Shown piece by piece: positions 9,641 through 18,560 of a DNA stretch of 64,000 bases (positions are counted from its first letter, which is position 1; every line of letters begins with the position of its first letter). Below the pieces are notes generated by a model. That model made no database searches. It saw only the letters and a program-made list of their open reading frames with translations, and had not been told where the DNA came from. A program made the translations under genes and the position numbers. The DNA is taken from positions 1 through 64,000 of the forward strand of contig JAFEAB010000102.1 of the NCBI GenBank assembly GCA_018266615.1, given 5' to 3'. This DNA comes from Bacteroidota bacterium (GTDB lineage: Bacteria > Bacteroidota > Bacteroidia > Chitinophagales > Chitinophagaceae).

Positions 9641-10837
9641 ATGGGCTTTAAACGGTTGTTTTGGCTGTTAATATATTTGTTTCCGGTATATGTTTCTCTG
9701 GGGCAAACCCGTTCCGATAGTTCCAATTTGGCAAAACTCCTTACCAGCTTCAGTTTTCGGCAGTTTAGCGGGGGGGTGATGGTTATCCGGGGCTGCATTG
9801 AAAATATTCCCGACTCTTTCAATTTTGTATTAGATACAGGAAGTGGGGGTATTTCTCTCGACTCTTCCACTTGTGCCCAATATCAAATCCTGAACCGGCC
9901 CACCGATACGTTAATAAAGGGAATTGCCGGGGTTAGGAAAGTAAGCTTTGCATTCGATCATACCCTCCGGTTGCCGGGATTAACGGTACCGCACCTCAAT
10001 TTCCATATTAATAATTACGAGGTGCTTAGCAGTGTGTATGGCGAAAAGATTGACGGGATCATTGGGTACAGTTTCTTCCGGCGGTTTATTGTAGAGGTAA
10101 ATTTCGACAGCCTCCGTATTAATGTTTACCAGCCTGGCAAGATGGCATATCCCCAGCACGGCTATTTACTGCACCCTAATTTTACTTCTATTCCCATTGA
10201 AGATATCCGGTTTAGGGATGACCGGAGGAATGATTTTCCTTTTTATATTGATAGCGGAGCCGGTCTTTGTTTTCTGTTGTCGGAACAATTGGTTGCTGAT
10301 AGCGCTATTTTAAAAAAGAAAAGGAAGCCAATTGTAACTCAGGCCGAGGGTATGGGAGGGCGGTTGCGTATGCGGCTTACCGTTATTAAGTCACTAAAAC
10401 TGGGCCCTTACCGGTTTAATAAAGTCCCTGTTTTTATTTACGATGATGTGAATAATATTTTAAATTACCCTGCTGTGGGAGGCGTGATAGGGAATGATTT
10501 ACTCCGGCGGTTTAATGTAATCTATAATTACCCACTAAAAGAAATCCATCTTCAGCCCAACTCTCATTTTACAGACGAGTTTGATTATGCTTATACGGGG
10601 CTTGGTATTTACCAGATAGAAGATAAGGTATTGGTATTGGATGTGATTACGGGGTCCCCGGCCGAGAAGGCAGGGATCCGCGTAAACGATGAAATCATAG
10701 GAATTAATAACCTGATCCATCAGCATATACAAGCCTACAAAAATGCACTCCAGGTAAAAAACCAACGGGTAACGATTATTATTTTACGGGAAGGTAAACT
10801 GATGGAAATAAAAATGAAAACCGGCAGTATTCTTTGA
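9641..10837 (+). CDS. Secreted or periplasmic aspartyl protease with C-terminal PDZ domain
   Basis: A retropepsin/pepsin-like protease of the Bacteroidota type. The first catalytic-type motif is FVLDTGSGGISLD and the second is FYIDSGAGLCFLL, each an Asp-Ser/Thr-Gly. A PDZ domain fills the last 90 or so residues (VITGSPAEKAGIRVNDEIIGIN). I place the start at ATG 9641 because it begins a clear signal peptide (MGFKRLFWLLIYLFPVYVSL, then GQ). The frame can be extended to an ATG at 9593, but that would place 16 extra residues over the mqnC promoter. The protein is likely exported and acts in the envelope; its substrate is unknown. Confidence 0.85.
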   Translation: MGFKRLFWLLIYLFPVYVSLGQTRSDSSNLAKLLTSFSFRQFSGGVMVIRGCIENIPDSFNFVLDTGSGGISLDSSTCAQYQILNRPTDTLIKGIAGVRKVSFAFDHTLRLPGLTVPHLNFHINNYEVLSSVYGEKIDGIIGYSFFRRFIVEVNFDSLRINVYQPGKMAYPQHGYLLHPNFTSIPIEDIRFRDDRRNDFPFYIDSGAGLCFLLSEQLVADSAILKKKRKPIVTQAEGMGGRLRMRLTVIKSLKLGPYRFNKVPVFIYDDVNNILNYPAVGGVIGNDLLRRFNVIYNYPLKEIHLQPNSHFTDEFDYAYTGLGIYQIEDKVLVLDVITGSPAEKAGIRVNDEIIGINNLIHQHIQAYKNALQVKNQRVTIIILREGKLMEIKMKTGSIL

Positions 10838-10861
10838 GCTGCAGCATTCGCTGTAAATTTG
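10833..10861 (+). promoter_or_regulatory. Promoter of the M16 peptidase pair
   Basis: TTTG at 10833-10836, a 17-bp spacer and TAAATTTG at 10854-10861. The -7 box ends only 5 nt before the ATG at 10867, so the transcript is probably leaderless or nearly so. The promoter overlaps the end of the protease gene. Confidence 0.6.
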
Positions 10862-10866
10862 CCCCC

Positions 10867-12105
10867 ATGATAAATTTTGAAAAATTCACCCTTGGCAATG
10901 GGTTAAGGGTAATAGTGCATGAAGACGTAAGTACACCCATGGCCGTGGTGGATGTCATTTATGATGTAGGGGCAAGGGATGAAAATCCGGAAAAGACCGG
11001 CTTTGCCCACCTCTTCGAGCATTTGATGTTTGGCGGAAGTATTAATATCCCCTCGTACGACGAACCACTCCAAATGGCAGGAGGCGAAAACAATGCATTC
11101 ACCACCAACGATCTCACGAATTACTATTCCCAATTACCGGCAGAGAATATTGAAACTGCATTTTGGCTGGAAAGCGACCGGATGCTCAGCCTGGCATTCA
11201 GTAAAAGGAGCCTGGACGTGCAACGTAAAGTGGTGATGGAGGAGTTCAAAGAACATTATATTAATAAGCCCTACGGCGATGCCTGGCATAAGTTTATGGA
11301 CCTTTCCTTTAAGGTGCATCCCTACCGTTGGATGACGATCGGAAAAGAACTAAAGCATATTGAAACAGCCACCCTCGATGAAGTAAAACAATTCTTTTGG
11401 AAACACTATACCCCACAGAATGCGGTTTTGGTGGTAGCCGGCAATGTGAAACCGGCGCAGGTGAAAGCACTATCTGAAAAATGGTTTGGCTCCATTCCGG
11501 CTGGAGAAAAATACCAGCACCTCATTCCTCATGAGCCAATACAGGAAAATCCACGGCACCTGGAAGTAAAATCAGATGTTCCCTTTGATGCGCTTTATAA
11601 AGGCTGGCATATTGCTTCGCGTACGGATCCCCGTTATTATGTGGCCGATCTCATAACCGAGATTTTGGGAGGCGGAGGCTCTTCCAGGCTATTTCAGGCA
11701 TTGGTTAAAGAGAAAAAGATGTTTTCGAATATTAGCTGTTACCATTTAGGAAGTACCGATGAAGGCTTGTTGGTGATTACAGGAAAACTCGTAAAAGGAG
11801 TTAGGATACAAGAAGCCGACGAGGCGGTATATGCCGAACTGGAAAAGCTGATGAATCAGGGGGTATTGGATACAGAGTTAGAAAAGGTAAAGAACCGCAC
11901 AGAAAGTGCGATGACCTTTGAGGATATGAGCCTCACCAACCGGGCAGCAAGCCTGGCCATGTACGAATTGCTGGGCGACCCCAACCTGATTAATACCGAG
12001 CTGGGGAATTACCAAAAAGTTAGCGCGTTGGATATTTTGAATGAGAGCCGGTTGATTTTTAATAGAAACAACTGCAACACCATGTATTACCTTTCAAATA
12101 AGTAA
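10867..12105 (+). CDS. M16-family zinc metallopeptidase, catalytic subunit
   Basis: An insulinase/processing-peptidase family protein. The inverted zinc motif HLFEH is at about residues 48-52 (counting from ATG 10867), and the downstream Glu of the family is expected in the VVMEEFKEHY segment. A second M16 domain with the FKVHPYRW and GGGGSSRLFQALVKEKK regions follows. The frame extends to a TTG at 10834, but ATG 10867 gives the usual N-terminus (NFEKFTLGNGLRVIVHED) and fits the promoter. The next gene, 9 nt downstream, encodes a partner lacking the zinc motif. Substrate unknown. Confidence 0.92.
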   Translation: MINFEKFTLGNGLRVIVHEDVSTPMAVVDVIYDVGARDENPEKTGFAHLFEHLMFGGSINIPSYDEPLQMAGGENNAFTTNDLTNYYSQLPAENIETAFWLESDRMLSLAFSKRSLDVQRKVVMEEFKEHYINKPYGDAWHKFMDLSFKVHPYRWMTIGKELKHIETATLDEVKQFFWKHYTPQNAVLVVAGNVKPAQVKALSEKWFGSIPAGEKYQHLIPHEPIQENPRHLEVKSDVPFDALYKGWHIASRTDPRYYVADLITEILGGGGSSRLFQALVKEKKMFSNISCYHLGSTDEGLLVITGKLVKGVRIQEADEAVYAELEKLMNQGVLDTELEKVKNRTESAMTFEDMSLTNRAASLAMYELLGDPNLINTELGNYQKVSALDILNESRLIFNRNNCNTMYYLSNK

Positions 12106-12114
12106 ACCGAAAGA

Positions 12115-13392
12115 ATGAACCGAAAGATTTCTCCTTCTATAAAGGATGCCGTTGATTTTTCCCTTACCCTTAAACCCTATCAATCGGCTACCCTCGATAA
12201 CGGGATACCGGTATATATGATAGATGCCGGTTCGCAGGAAGTGGTTTCCCTCGAAATTGTTTTTCCTGCCGGAAAAGTATTTGAGGACGACCGGAAGTTG
12301 TCTGCCGTCACCAACGCTTTATTGAAGAATGGAACCCAAACCCGATCGGCGCTGGAAATAAATGAGGCCTTCGATTATTATGGCGCCTTTTGTAAATGCA
12401 CGAGAAGAAATGAATCGGCCGATATCAGCATTCATTCACTTTCAAAACACCTGGATAAATTGTTGCCTGTTTTGCAGGATATGATTGAAAATCCCGTGTT
12501 CCCCCAGGAAGAGCTGGATATTTATATTCAGAATAATAAACAGAACCTCCAGGTGGCCATGAAGAAGTGTGATTATGTGGGCGACCTGTTGATAGACCGT
12601 TATGTTTTTGGCCCCGCTCATCCGTATGGCTCTTATACCAGGCCCGAGGATCTTGATCGCATAACGCGGGAAGATGTGGTCTCTTTTTATAACCAGCATT
12701 ATGTTAATGCAGGAGTTCGCATTTTTGTGGCAGGGCGATTACCCAATGGAATTGTTGAGATGCTCAATGCCAGCTTAGGAAAAATTAAAGCAAAGGCGCC
12801 GGAAAAAGATTTTCCCCTTATTCCGGTTCATCCGGCGGAAGAAAAAAAATTCCGGGTAACCAACGATGATACGGCTGTTCAGGGGGCCATCCGGATAGCT
12901 TCTCCTTTTCCGGGGATATTGCATGAAGATTATGCGGATAGTTTTGTCTTAAATACGTTGTTTGGTGGCTTTTTTGGATCAAGACTGATGCGGAATATCC
13001 GGGAGGATAAGGGATATACTTATGGCATTCATAGTTTCATTCAGTCTAACATGCATCAATCGGCATGGCAAATTTCAACCGAAGCGGGAAAGGATGTGTG
13101 CGAAGCGGCTATTAAAGAAGTGTATGCTGAAATGGAAAAACTCCGTAATGAGAAAATCGATACACAGGAGCTATTGCTGGTAAAGAATTATATCATGGGC
13201 ATTATGCTTTCGAGCCTGGATGGTCCATTTAAAATTATGAGCCGGTGGCGCAGGATTGTGATGAACAACCTGCCGGATGATCATTTTCAAAAAACCATTA
13301 CCACTATCAAAAATGCCAGCCCCCAAAAGATGCAGGAGCTGGCGAATAAATATCTTCGTCCCGAAAATTTTTATGAATTGGTGGTATATTAA
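12115..13392 (+). CDS. M16-family peptidase-like protein, non-catalytic partner
   Basis: A 425-residue homologue of the preceding protein. Where HxxEH should stand the sequence reads NALLKNGTQTRS, so the zinc site is absent. The C-terminal half keeps the R/Y substrate-binding signature MRNIREDKGYTYGIHS near residue 300. This pattern is that of the regulatory or beta-like subunit of heterodimeric M16 peptidases. The gene sits 9 nt after the catalytic gene in the same operon, so a heterodimer is the natural inference. Confidence 0.9.
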   Translation: MNRKISPSIKDAVDFSLTLKPYQSATLDNGIPVYMIDAGSQEVVSLEIVFPAGKVFEDDRKLSAVTNALLKNGTQTRSALEINEAFDYYGAFCKCTRRNESADISIHSLSKHLDKLLPVLQDMIENPVFPQEELDIYIQNNKQNLQVAMKKCDYVGDLLIDRYVFGPAHPYGSYTRPEDLDRITREDVVSFYNQHYVNAGVRIFVAGRLPNGIVEMLNASLGKIKAKAPEKDFPLIPVHPAEEKKFRVTNDDTAVQGAIRIASPFPGILHEDYADSFVLNTLFGGFFGSRLMRNIREDKGYTYGIHSFIQSNMHQSAWQISTEAGKDVCEAAIKEVYAEMEKLRNEKIDTQELLLVKNYIMGIMLSSLDGPFKIMSRWRRIVMNNLPDDHFQKTITTIKNASPQKMQELANKYLRPENFYELVVY

Positions 13393-13402
13393 ATAAGGAA
13401 AT

Positions 13403-13750
13403 ATGAATTTTATAATCCGGCTTCTGCTAAATGCGGCAGTGGCGTATGGCGCCTCCCTGATCCTCAGTGGGGTTCACATTAACGATTACCTTGCAGCCAT
13501 TGGTTTTGCCCTGGTTCTGGCGGTGTTGAACACGTTTATTAAACCGCTGCTTATTTTTCTTACCCTGCCCATTACGGTTCTCACCCTTGGACTTTTCCTT
13601 TTTGTTGTGAATGCGATCATCATCATTATAGCGGATAAACTAATGGACAGTATCCGGATTGACAGTTTTATGTATGCGCTTGCATTAAGCCTGGTTCTAT
13701 CGGCCTTCTCCACCGCCATCAATGCATTATTAAACGAAAAGGCCGGTTAA
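13403..13750 (+). CDS. Small four-helix membrane protein, phage holin family 4 type
   Basis: The 115-residue, strongly hydrophobic protein has about four transmembrane segments. It shows the NTFIKPLLIFLTLPITVLTLGLF signature typical of the family annotated as mycobacteriophage holin family 4, which is chromosomal and widespread in bacteria. Holin activity is not established for such copies. It starts 10 nt after the M16 pair, probably in the same operon, and its end overlaps by 4 nt the convergent VWA gene. Confidence 0.8.
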   Translation: MNFIIRLLLNAAVAYGASLILSGVHINDYLAAIGFALVLAVLNTFIKPLLIFLTLPITVLTLGLFLFVVNAIIIIIADKLMDSIRIDSFMYALALSLVLSAFSTAINALLNEKAG

Positions 13751-14916
13751 TCAATTTTAATTCCAAAATTCTTTGCCTGGTTACGAATAATTTTTTCAAT
13801 TTCAGATTGAAGGGTTTTTTCTTCGGGGGATAATTTTTCATTTTTCTTTTGTTGAAGCCAGGCATCCCGTTGCATACTCAGGGAAAGGATTTCTTTTTGT
13901 AAACCATCCCGCAATGCAGCCTTTTCTCTTATGAGTTCCTTTAATTGGGCGGTTGTTTTATTTTTCAGGCTGTCTGGGAGTTGTGCTTTGTTGATGGAAG
14001 CAACAAAATTCTCATCTTTCTTTGCCGCATCAATCATATCCCAGGATGCATTGTTATAGACTTTGGCGGAAGCCTTCACCTTGGTGCGTGAAACGGCGCT
14101 GGATTTGTTCATGGAATAGGTTTTGCTGTCAACCTCCTTAACCTGGGCAACCGCCAATTCGCCCTGGCTGCCATAACCGATATAGGTATTATTCAATAGG
14201 TTATTTTTTGCCAGAAGGGCTGAATCATAAGGAGTGGCAATATCATCTATCGATGCGTTTTGATTGATGTTGGTAAAACTTCCGGAGCCGCAATCGCCAT
14301 TCAGGTTCCAGTGTTCTCTGATACCCTGCTCCCGTGGCCCGCAGTAAATGGTATTAACAATCACGGATTTTTTTATTGCTTCCTGGCAGGCCCGGGTATA
14401 GGGGAGGGTTCCCTGCAGGAAATCTTCATTTCCGGCAATGAATATAACTTTGTATGTTGAATCACCCTTATCCCAATTAAGTTCATTCAGGGAAGTGAAA
14501 ATTACCTGGCCGCAATACTCCAAACCGCCATAGGTGGTAAGCCCAAAGAGAATAGTTGAGAGCGAATCGAGATTTTGGGTAAAGGGTGATAATTGTTTGA
14601 TATATCCGTTTTGTTTGTCGCCATTTTGCCGTCCATATTCATAAAGTGCCAGCTCAATTTCGGGTGCCACTCCATTGCATTCACCTTTTGCCATTACACT
14701 AACCATATTCCATAGTTGCAGTTTAGCCTGGTTTATCAGCCCGTCCATACTGCTGCTTACATCCAAAAGAATTGCCGCCTGGATCCGGGGTGTTTGACGG
14801 ATAGTTGTTGCCGGGTAATGCCTGTATTTAGTTTGGGGTTCATTATTATTAAAGAATAAAACGATAACCAATAAAGTGGTTACAGGAAACGCAACCCAGG
14901 TACTTAGCCATTTCAT
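13747..14916 (-). CDS. VWA-domain protein with membrane anchor
   Basis: An N-terminal hydrophobic segment (about residues 7-22) is followed by a von Willebrand factor A domain. Its MIDAS motif is LLDVSSSMDG, with D52, S54 and S56. The rest contains a probable metal or ligand region (NGDCGSGSF) and ends in a long charged helix rich in Lys and Glu (about residues 310-389). The protein is likely displayed outside the inner membrane and binds a partner through a divalent cation. No catalytic domain is visible and its partner is unknown. It is monocistronic as far as can be seen. Confidence 0.8.
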   Translation of the reverse strand: MKWLSTWVAFPVTTLLVIVLFFNNNEPQTKYRHYPATTIRQTPRIQAAILLDVSSSMDGLINQAKLQLWNMVSVMAKGECNGVAPEIELALYEYGRQNGDKQNGYIKQLSPFTQNLDSLSTILFGLTTYGGLEYCGQVIFTSLNELNWDKGDSTYKVIFIAGNEDFLQGTLPYTRACQEAIKKSVIVNTIYCGPREQGIREHWNLNGDCGSGSFTNINQNASIDDIATPYDSALLAKNNLLNNTYIGYGSQGELAVAQVKEVDSKTYSMNKSSAVSRTKVKASAKVYNNASWDMIDAAKKDENFVASINKAQLPDSLKNKTTAQLKELIREKAALRDGLQKEILSLSMQRDAWLQQKKNEKLSPEEKTLQSEIEKIIRNQAKNFGIKID

Positions 14917-15058
14917 AGCAGGATAATTTTTGTGAAAAATAAAGACTGCGCTTTGAGAGTCAAATAGAAAAAAATTTCACAACCCGGCCAGCTAAAAAGG
15001 GACTATTTTCATTTTTTTTAACAACGGGAAGAAAACAAATTTCAGCAATTGTTCGCCG

Positions 15059-15066
15059 TACCTTTG
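15059..15066 (+). promoter_or_regulatory. -7 box of the E1 dehydrogenase gene
   Basis: TACCTTTG matches TAnnTTTG and ends 18 nt before the ATG at 15085. The -33 element is not clear. Confidence 0.5.
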
Positions 15067-15084
15067 CGCGAATAACTGTGAAAG

Positions 15085-17061
15085 ATGGAGTTTAACAGAA
15101 AAGACCTTAGTACCGGAGAACTGCGTACATTATATAAAGCCATTCTTCTTCCCCGAATGATTGAAGAAAAGATGCTGGTATTGCTTAGGCAGGGGAAAAT
15201 TTCAAAATGGTTCAGCGGGATAGGGCAGGAAGCGATTTCCGTTGGTGTAACAAAGGCTCTTCAAAAGGATGAATGGATCATGCCACTTCACCGGAATTTG
15301 GGAGTTTTTACTTCCCGGGATATGCCCTTGCGGAAACTATTCAGGCAATGGCAGGGAAATAAAGACGGCTACTCGAAGGGAAGAGAACGGAGTTTCCATT
15401 TTGGTACGAAGGAACATCATATATGCGGAATGATTTCTCACCTGGGCCCTCAACTTGCCATTGCAGATGGCGTTGGCCTTTCGTATAAATTGAGGAACGA
15501 AGAAAAAGTAGCTGTTGCATTTACCGGAGATGGAGGTACCAGCGAAGGCGATTTTCATGAGGCGTTAAACACGGCTGCGGTTTGGGATCTTCCGGTCATC
15601 TTTATCATTGAAAATAATGGATACGGTTTAAGTACTCCGGTAAGTGAACAATACCGTTGTGCCAGCCTGCTTGATAAAGCCATTGGATACGGAATAGAAG
15701 GGGTCCAAATAGATGGTAATAATATCCTAACGGTATATGATACTCTAAAGGGAGTGCGCGAATATTGCATTAAAAATCAGAAACCCTATCTTATTGAGTG
15801 CCTCACCTTCCGGATGCGGGGGCACGAGGAAGCCAGTGGTGTAAAATATGTACCTCCCGAACTTTTTGAAGAATGGGCTAAGAAAGATCCGATCCGGAAT
15901 TTTGAAGACTGGCTGCTGAGGGAAGCTGTTATTACACAGGAAGAAGTGGATTCGATCAAAGAAGAAACAAAACGATATATAGAAACAGAACTTGCCGATG
16001 CATTTACTGCAGAATCCATTCAACCGGATACAACTGAAGAATTACAAGACGTGTATGCCCCCTACGTTTCGTCCAAATCCAATTCCACCGGCACCTCTAC
16101 GGAAATGAAATTTATCAATGCCATCAGCGATGCATTGGATTTATCGATGAAGAAACACGCCAACCTGGTGTTAATGGGGCAGGATATTGCCGAATACGGA
16201 GGGGCGTTTAAAGTAACCGAGGGTTTTGTGCAACGGTTTGGAAAATCGCGCGTGCGCAATACCCCGCTTTGCGAAAGTGCCATTGTTGGCGCCGGACTGG
16301 GTCTTGCATTGGAAGGAAATAAATCGGTGATGGAAATGCAGTTTGCCGATTTTGTTTCGGTGGGGTTTAACCAAATCGTAAACAACCTGGCAAAGATTCA
16401 TTACCGGTGGGGCCAAAACGCCGATATGGTAATCCGAATGCCTACCGGTGGAGGCGTAGGTGCCGGTCCTTTCCACAGCCAGAGCAATGAGGCCTGGTTT
16501 GTACACACGCCCGGATTGAAAATTGTTTTTCCTTCCACACCCGAAGATGCAAAAGGGTTGCTGATTGCCGCCATCAACGATCCTAACCCGGTTATGTTTT
16601 TTGAACATAAGGCGCTTTACAGAGGCATAAGCGGACCGGTTCCTGCCGGGTATTATGAGATCCCCATTGGGAAAGCAAAACAGGTGAAGGAAGGCGAAGA
16701 TATTTCTATAATAACCTATGGTAGCGGGGTTCACTGGGCGTTGGAATTTGCACAGGCACACCCCCCTATCTCTGTAGATATTCTTGATCTCAGAACGCTG
16801 CTCCCGCTCGACTATGATGCCATTACAAAAGCGGTGATCCGCACCGGAAAAGTATTGGTGCTTCATGAAGCGACTTTAACCGGTGGTGTGGGTGCAGAAA
16901 TTGCCGCCTGGATTTCGGCTCATTGCTTTGAGCACCTGGATGCCCCCGTAATGCGTTGCGCCAGCTTGGATACTCCCGTACCTTTTAATATCAGCCTCGA
17001 AAAGAACTTTATGGCAAAAAACCGGCTGGAAGAAATGGCGGAAACTTTGTATAATTATTAG
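15085..17061 (+). CDS. 2-oxoisovalerate/2-oxoacid dehydrogenase E1, alpha and beta fused
   Basis: The thiamine-diphosphate E1 enzyme decarboxylates a branched-chain or related 2-oxoacid for transfer to lipoyl-E2. The alpha part spans residues 1 to about 330, with the TPP motif GDGGTSEGDFHEALNTA starting at G148 and closing at IENN. A short Ser/Thr linker follows near residue 335. The beta part spans about 345-658, with GQDIAEYGGAFKVTEGF, AIVGAGLGLALEG and a C-terminal TGGVGAEIAAWI. Such fusions are common in Bacteroidota. E2 and E3 are not nearby. The exact substrate (branched-chain, pyruvate or acetoin-like) cannot be fixed from sequence alone. Confidence 0.92.
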   Translation: MEFNRKDLSTGELRTLYKAILLPRMIEEKMLVLLRQGKISKWFSGIGQEAISVGVTKALQKDEWIMPLHRNLGVFTSRDMPLRKLFRQWQGNKDGYSKGRERSFHFGTKEHHICGMISHLGPQLAIADGVGLSYKLRNEEKVAVAFTGDGGTSEGDFHEALNTAAVWDLPVIFIIENNGYGLSTPVSEQYRCASLLDKAIGYGIEGVQIDGNNILTVYDTLKGVREYCIKNQKPYLIECLTFRMRGHEEASGVKYVPPELFEEWAKKDPIRNFEDWLLREAVITQEEVDSIKEETKRYIETELADAFTAESIQPDTTEELQDVYAPYVSSKSNSTGTSTEMKFINAISDALDLSMKKHANLVLMGQDIAEYGGAFKVTEGFVQRFGKSRVRNTPLCESAIVGAGLGLALEGNKSVMEMQFADFVSVGFNQIVNNLAKIHYRWGQNADMVIRMPTGGGVGAGPFHSQSNEAWFVHTPGLKIVFPSTPEDAKGLLIAAINDPNPVMFFEHKALYRGISGPVPAGYYEIPIGKAKQVKEGEDISIITYGSGVHWALEFAQAHPPISVDILDLRTLLPLDYDAITKAVIRTGKVLVLHEATLTGGVGAEIAAWISAHCFEHLDAPVMRCASLDTPVPFNISLEKNFMAKNRLEEMAETLYNY

Positions 17062-17077
17062 TTTGGAGGTATAAATT

Positions 17078-17119
17078 ACGAGTTACGAGTTACGAGTTAG
17101 GAGTTAGGAGTTACGAGTT
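17078..17119 (+). repeat. Tandem 7-bp repeat array, ACGAGTT, six units
   Basis: Six direct heptamers: three ACGAGTT, two AGGAGTT and one ACGAGTT, 42 bp in all, directly downstream of the E1 gene. The reverse-complement array lies at 18473-18549, so the two arrays face each other around the ankyrin gene. Confidence 0.95.
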
Positions 17120-17291
17120 GGGAATGATGGACGTTTAAATTTCTAATTCAGAGCTTGGTGATGATTTTCGGTGGAGGGGGTATTTAGCAATAAAGGTTAA
17201 TTAATGATCTAATGTGTAATAAAATTCAAACGCTTAATTGAAGTACTTAGACCCCCCTAATTCCATTGTGATGTTAGCGGCTGCTCAAATT

Positions 17292-18443
17292 TTATTTTGC
17301 TCCTGCATTTATTAAAAGTGTTTCGCATTGGCTTAAGATCTCTTCATCCTCACAAGTATTAAAATCACCTAAAATTTTGTCCAAAGCAGAAGAGGTAATA
17401 TATACTTGCCCGTCTTCTGGAAAATAATTGAAATTCGGATTTGCACCATTGTCGAGTAAAAATTTCATCAAAGTCGGATTATGAGCATATGCAGTGAATT
17501 GTAGCGCATTCACCCCGCCATAACCAAAAAAGTTTATATCCGCACCAAGTTCGAGCATTTTTTGGGCAATGAAAATTGTTTGCATGGTAAATGCTTCTTT
17601 GCCTGATAACTCAGTGTCACAAAATTTGTCATTAAAGTTTCGAAACACTTTTGTAAACGCTGTTTCTCCATCCGAATCTATCGCATTAATATTAGCTCCT
17701 TGATTAACGGCGATAATAACCCCTTCTAAATTTGAATTTTCTGCTGCTATAAAAAGCGACTTTTCAGTTTCAGTTATCTCGTTGACTCCGTCAGTGGCAT
17801 TTAGTAACCCTAACAATCGGCTGTCGCAATAAACAAAATATTCCTTTATTTCTTCAAAAGGAAATCTTTGATTTTTTAGGTCGAATAAATAATGATTTTC
17901 ACCTTTACTAAATTGCTTATAAACCTTATCTTTTATTTCATCCGTAATTTTATCTTCGTTTAAAGAAACCTCTAGTTGTAAATCGTTGCTGTTATAACCA
18001 ATATGTTCGTGTCTTTTAAAAACGACTCGTTCGCTTGAAACAATTTTTGTGTCTTTACAAACTTCCTTAAGCATTTGATAAAAATAGGATTCTGCTTTTT
18101 TTCTGTTTTCACTTATTAAAACAAGTTCTTTTATTGGGTCGTTTGATTTGAGCCATTTATACTCCAGGTAGTCAAAGTATTTTTTCTTTGTCAAATCTTG
18201 TGCAATTTCCCAAACCTGGATTGCAAAGTCTAGTTTAAGATTACGAACTTTTAGGTTGACAGATACATCTTTGTTTGAAATGGTTGACTCGAAACAAAGT
18301 TGTGATAAAGAGTTATTTGCTTTAATTTGGTAAGGTTGATAATTTCCGGAAAATCTGTCGTTTCGTGTAATATGCAAAACTGATCTTATGTCTTCAGTCA
18401 ATTGAAATTCGTTGCCAGTATATCTTTCAGCAAATGGTTTCAT
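17292..18443 (-). CDS. Ankyrin-repeat protein, AT-rich, between inverted heptamer arrays
   Basis: The 383-residue protein has an N-terminal region of about 220 residues that I do not recognise and a C-terminal region with ankyrin-type repeats (about 225-383), for example NLEGVIIAVNQGANINAIDSDGETAF and NPTLMKFLLDNGANPNFN. There is no signal peptide or membrane segment, so it is probably cytoplasmic and binds a protein partner. Its codons are visibly richer in A and T than those of the flanking genes. With the inverted repeat arrays on both sides, this suggests an acquired gene. Between 17120 and 17291 I see nothing else. Confidence 0.75.
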   Translation of the reverse strand: MKPFAERYTGNEFQLTEDIRSVLHITRNDRFSGNYQPYQIKANNSLSQLCFESTISNKDVSVNLKVRNLKLDFAIQVWEIAQDLTKKKYFDYLEYKWLKSNDPIKELVLISENRKKAESYFYQMLKEVCKDTKIVSSERVVFKRHEHIGYNSNDLQLEVSLNEDKITDEIKDKVYKQFSKGENHYLFDLKNQRFPFEEIKEYFVYCDSRLLGLLNATDGVNEITETEKSLFIAAENSNLEGVIIAVNQGANINAIDSDGETAFTKVFRNFNDKFCDTELSGKEAFTMQTIFIAQKMLELGADINFFGYGGVNALQFTAYAHNPTLMKFLLDNGANPNFNYFPEDGQVYITSSALDKILGDFNTCEDEEILSQCETLLINAGAK

Positions 18444-18472
18444 TTTTTAATAATTCGTCATACGCCATTCTA

Positions 18473-18549
18473 AACTCGTAACTCGCAACTCGCAACTCGT
18501 AACTCGTAATTCGTAATTCGTAACTCGTAATTCGTAACTCCTAACTCGT
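18473..18549 (+). repeat. Tandem 7-bp repeat array, AACTCGT, eleven units
   Basis: Eleven contiguous heptamers, AACTCGT with variants AACTCGC, AATTCGT and AACTCCT, cover 77 bp. AACTCGT is the exact reverse complement of the ACGAGTT unit at 17078-17119. The array sits 29 nt upstream of the ankyrin gene start and 11 nt past the stop of the next minus-strand gene. Confidence 0.95.
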
Positions 18550-18560
18550 CATCCCTAAAT

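Noticed and set aside
16171-16866. 231-residue minus-strand frame inside the E1 gene
   Set aside because: It is antisense to the conserved beta part; composition is that of a shadow frame.
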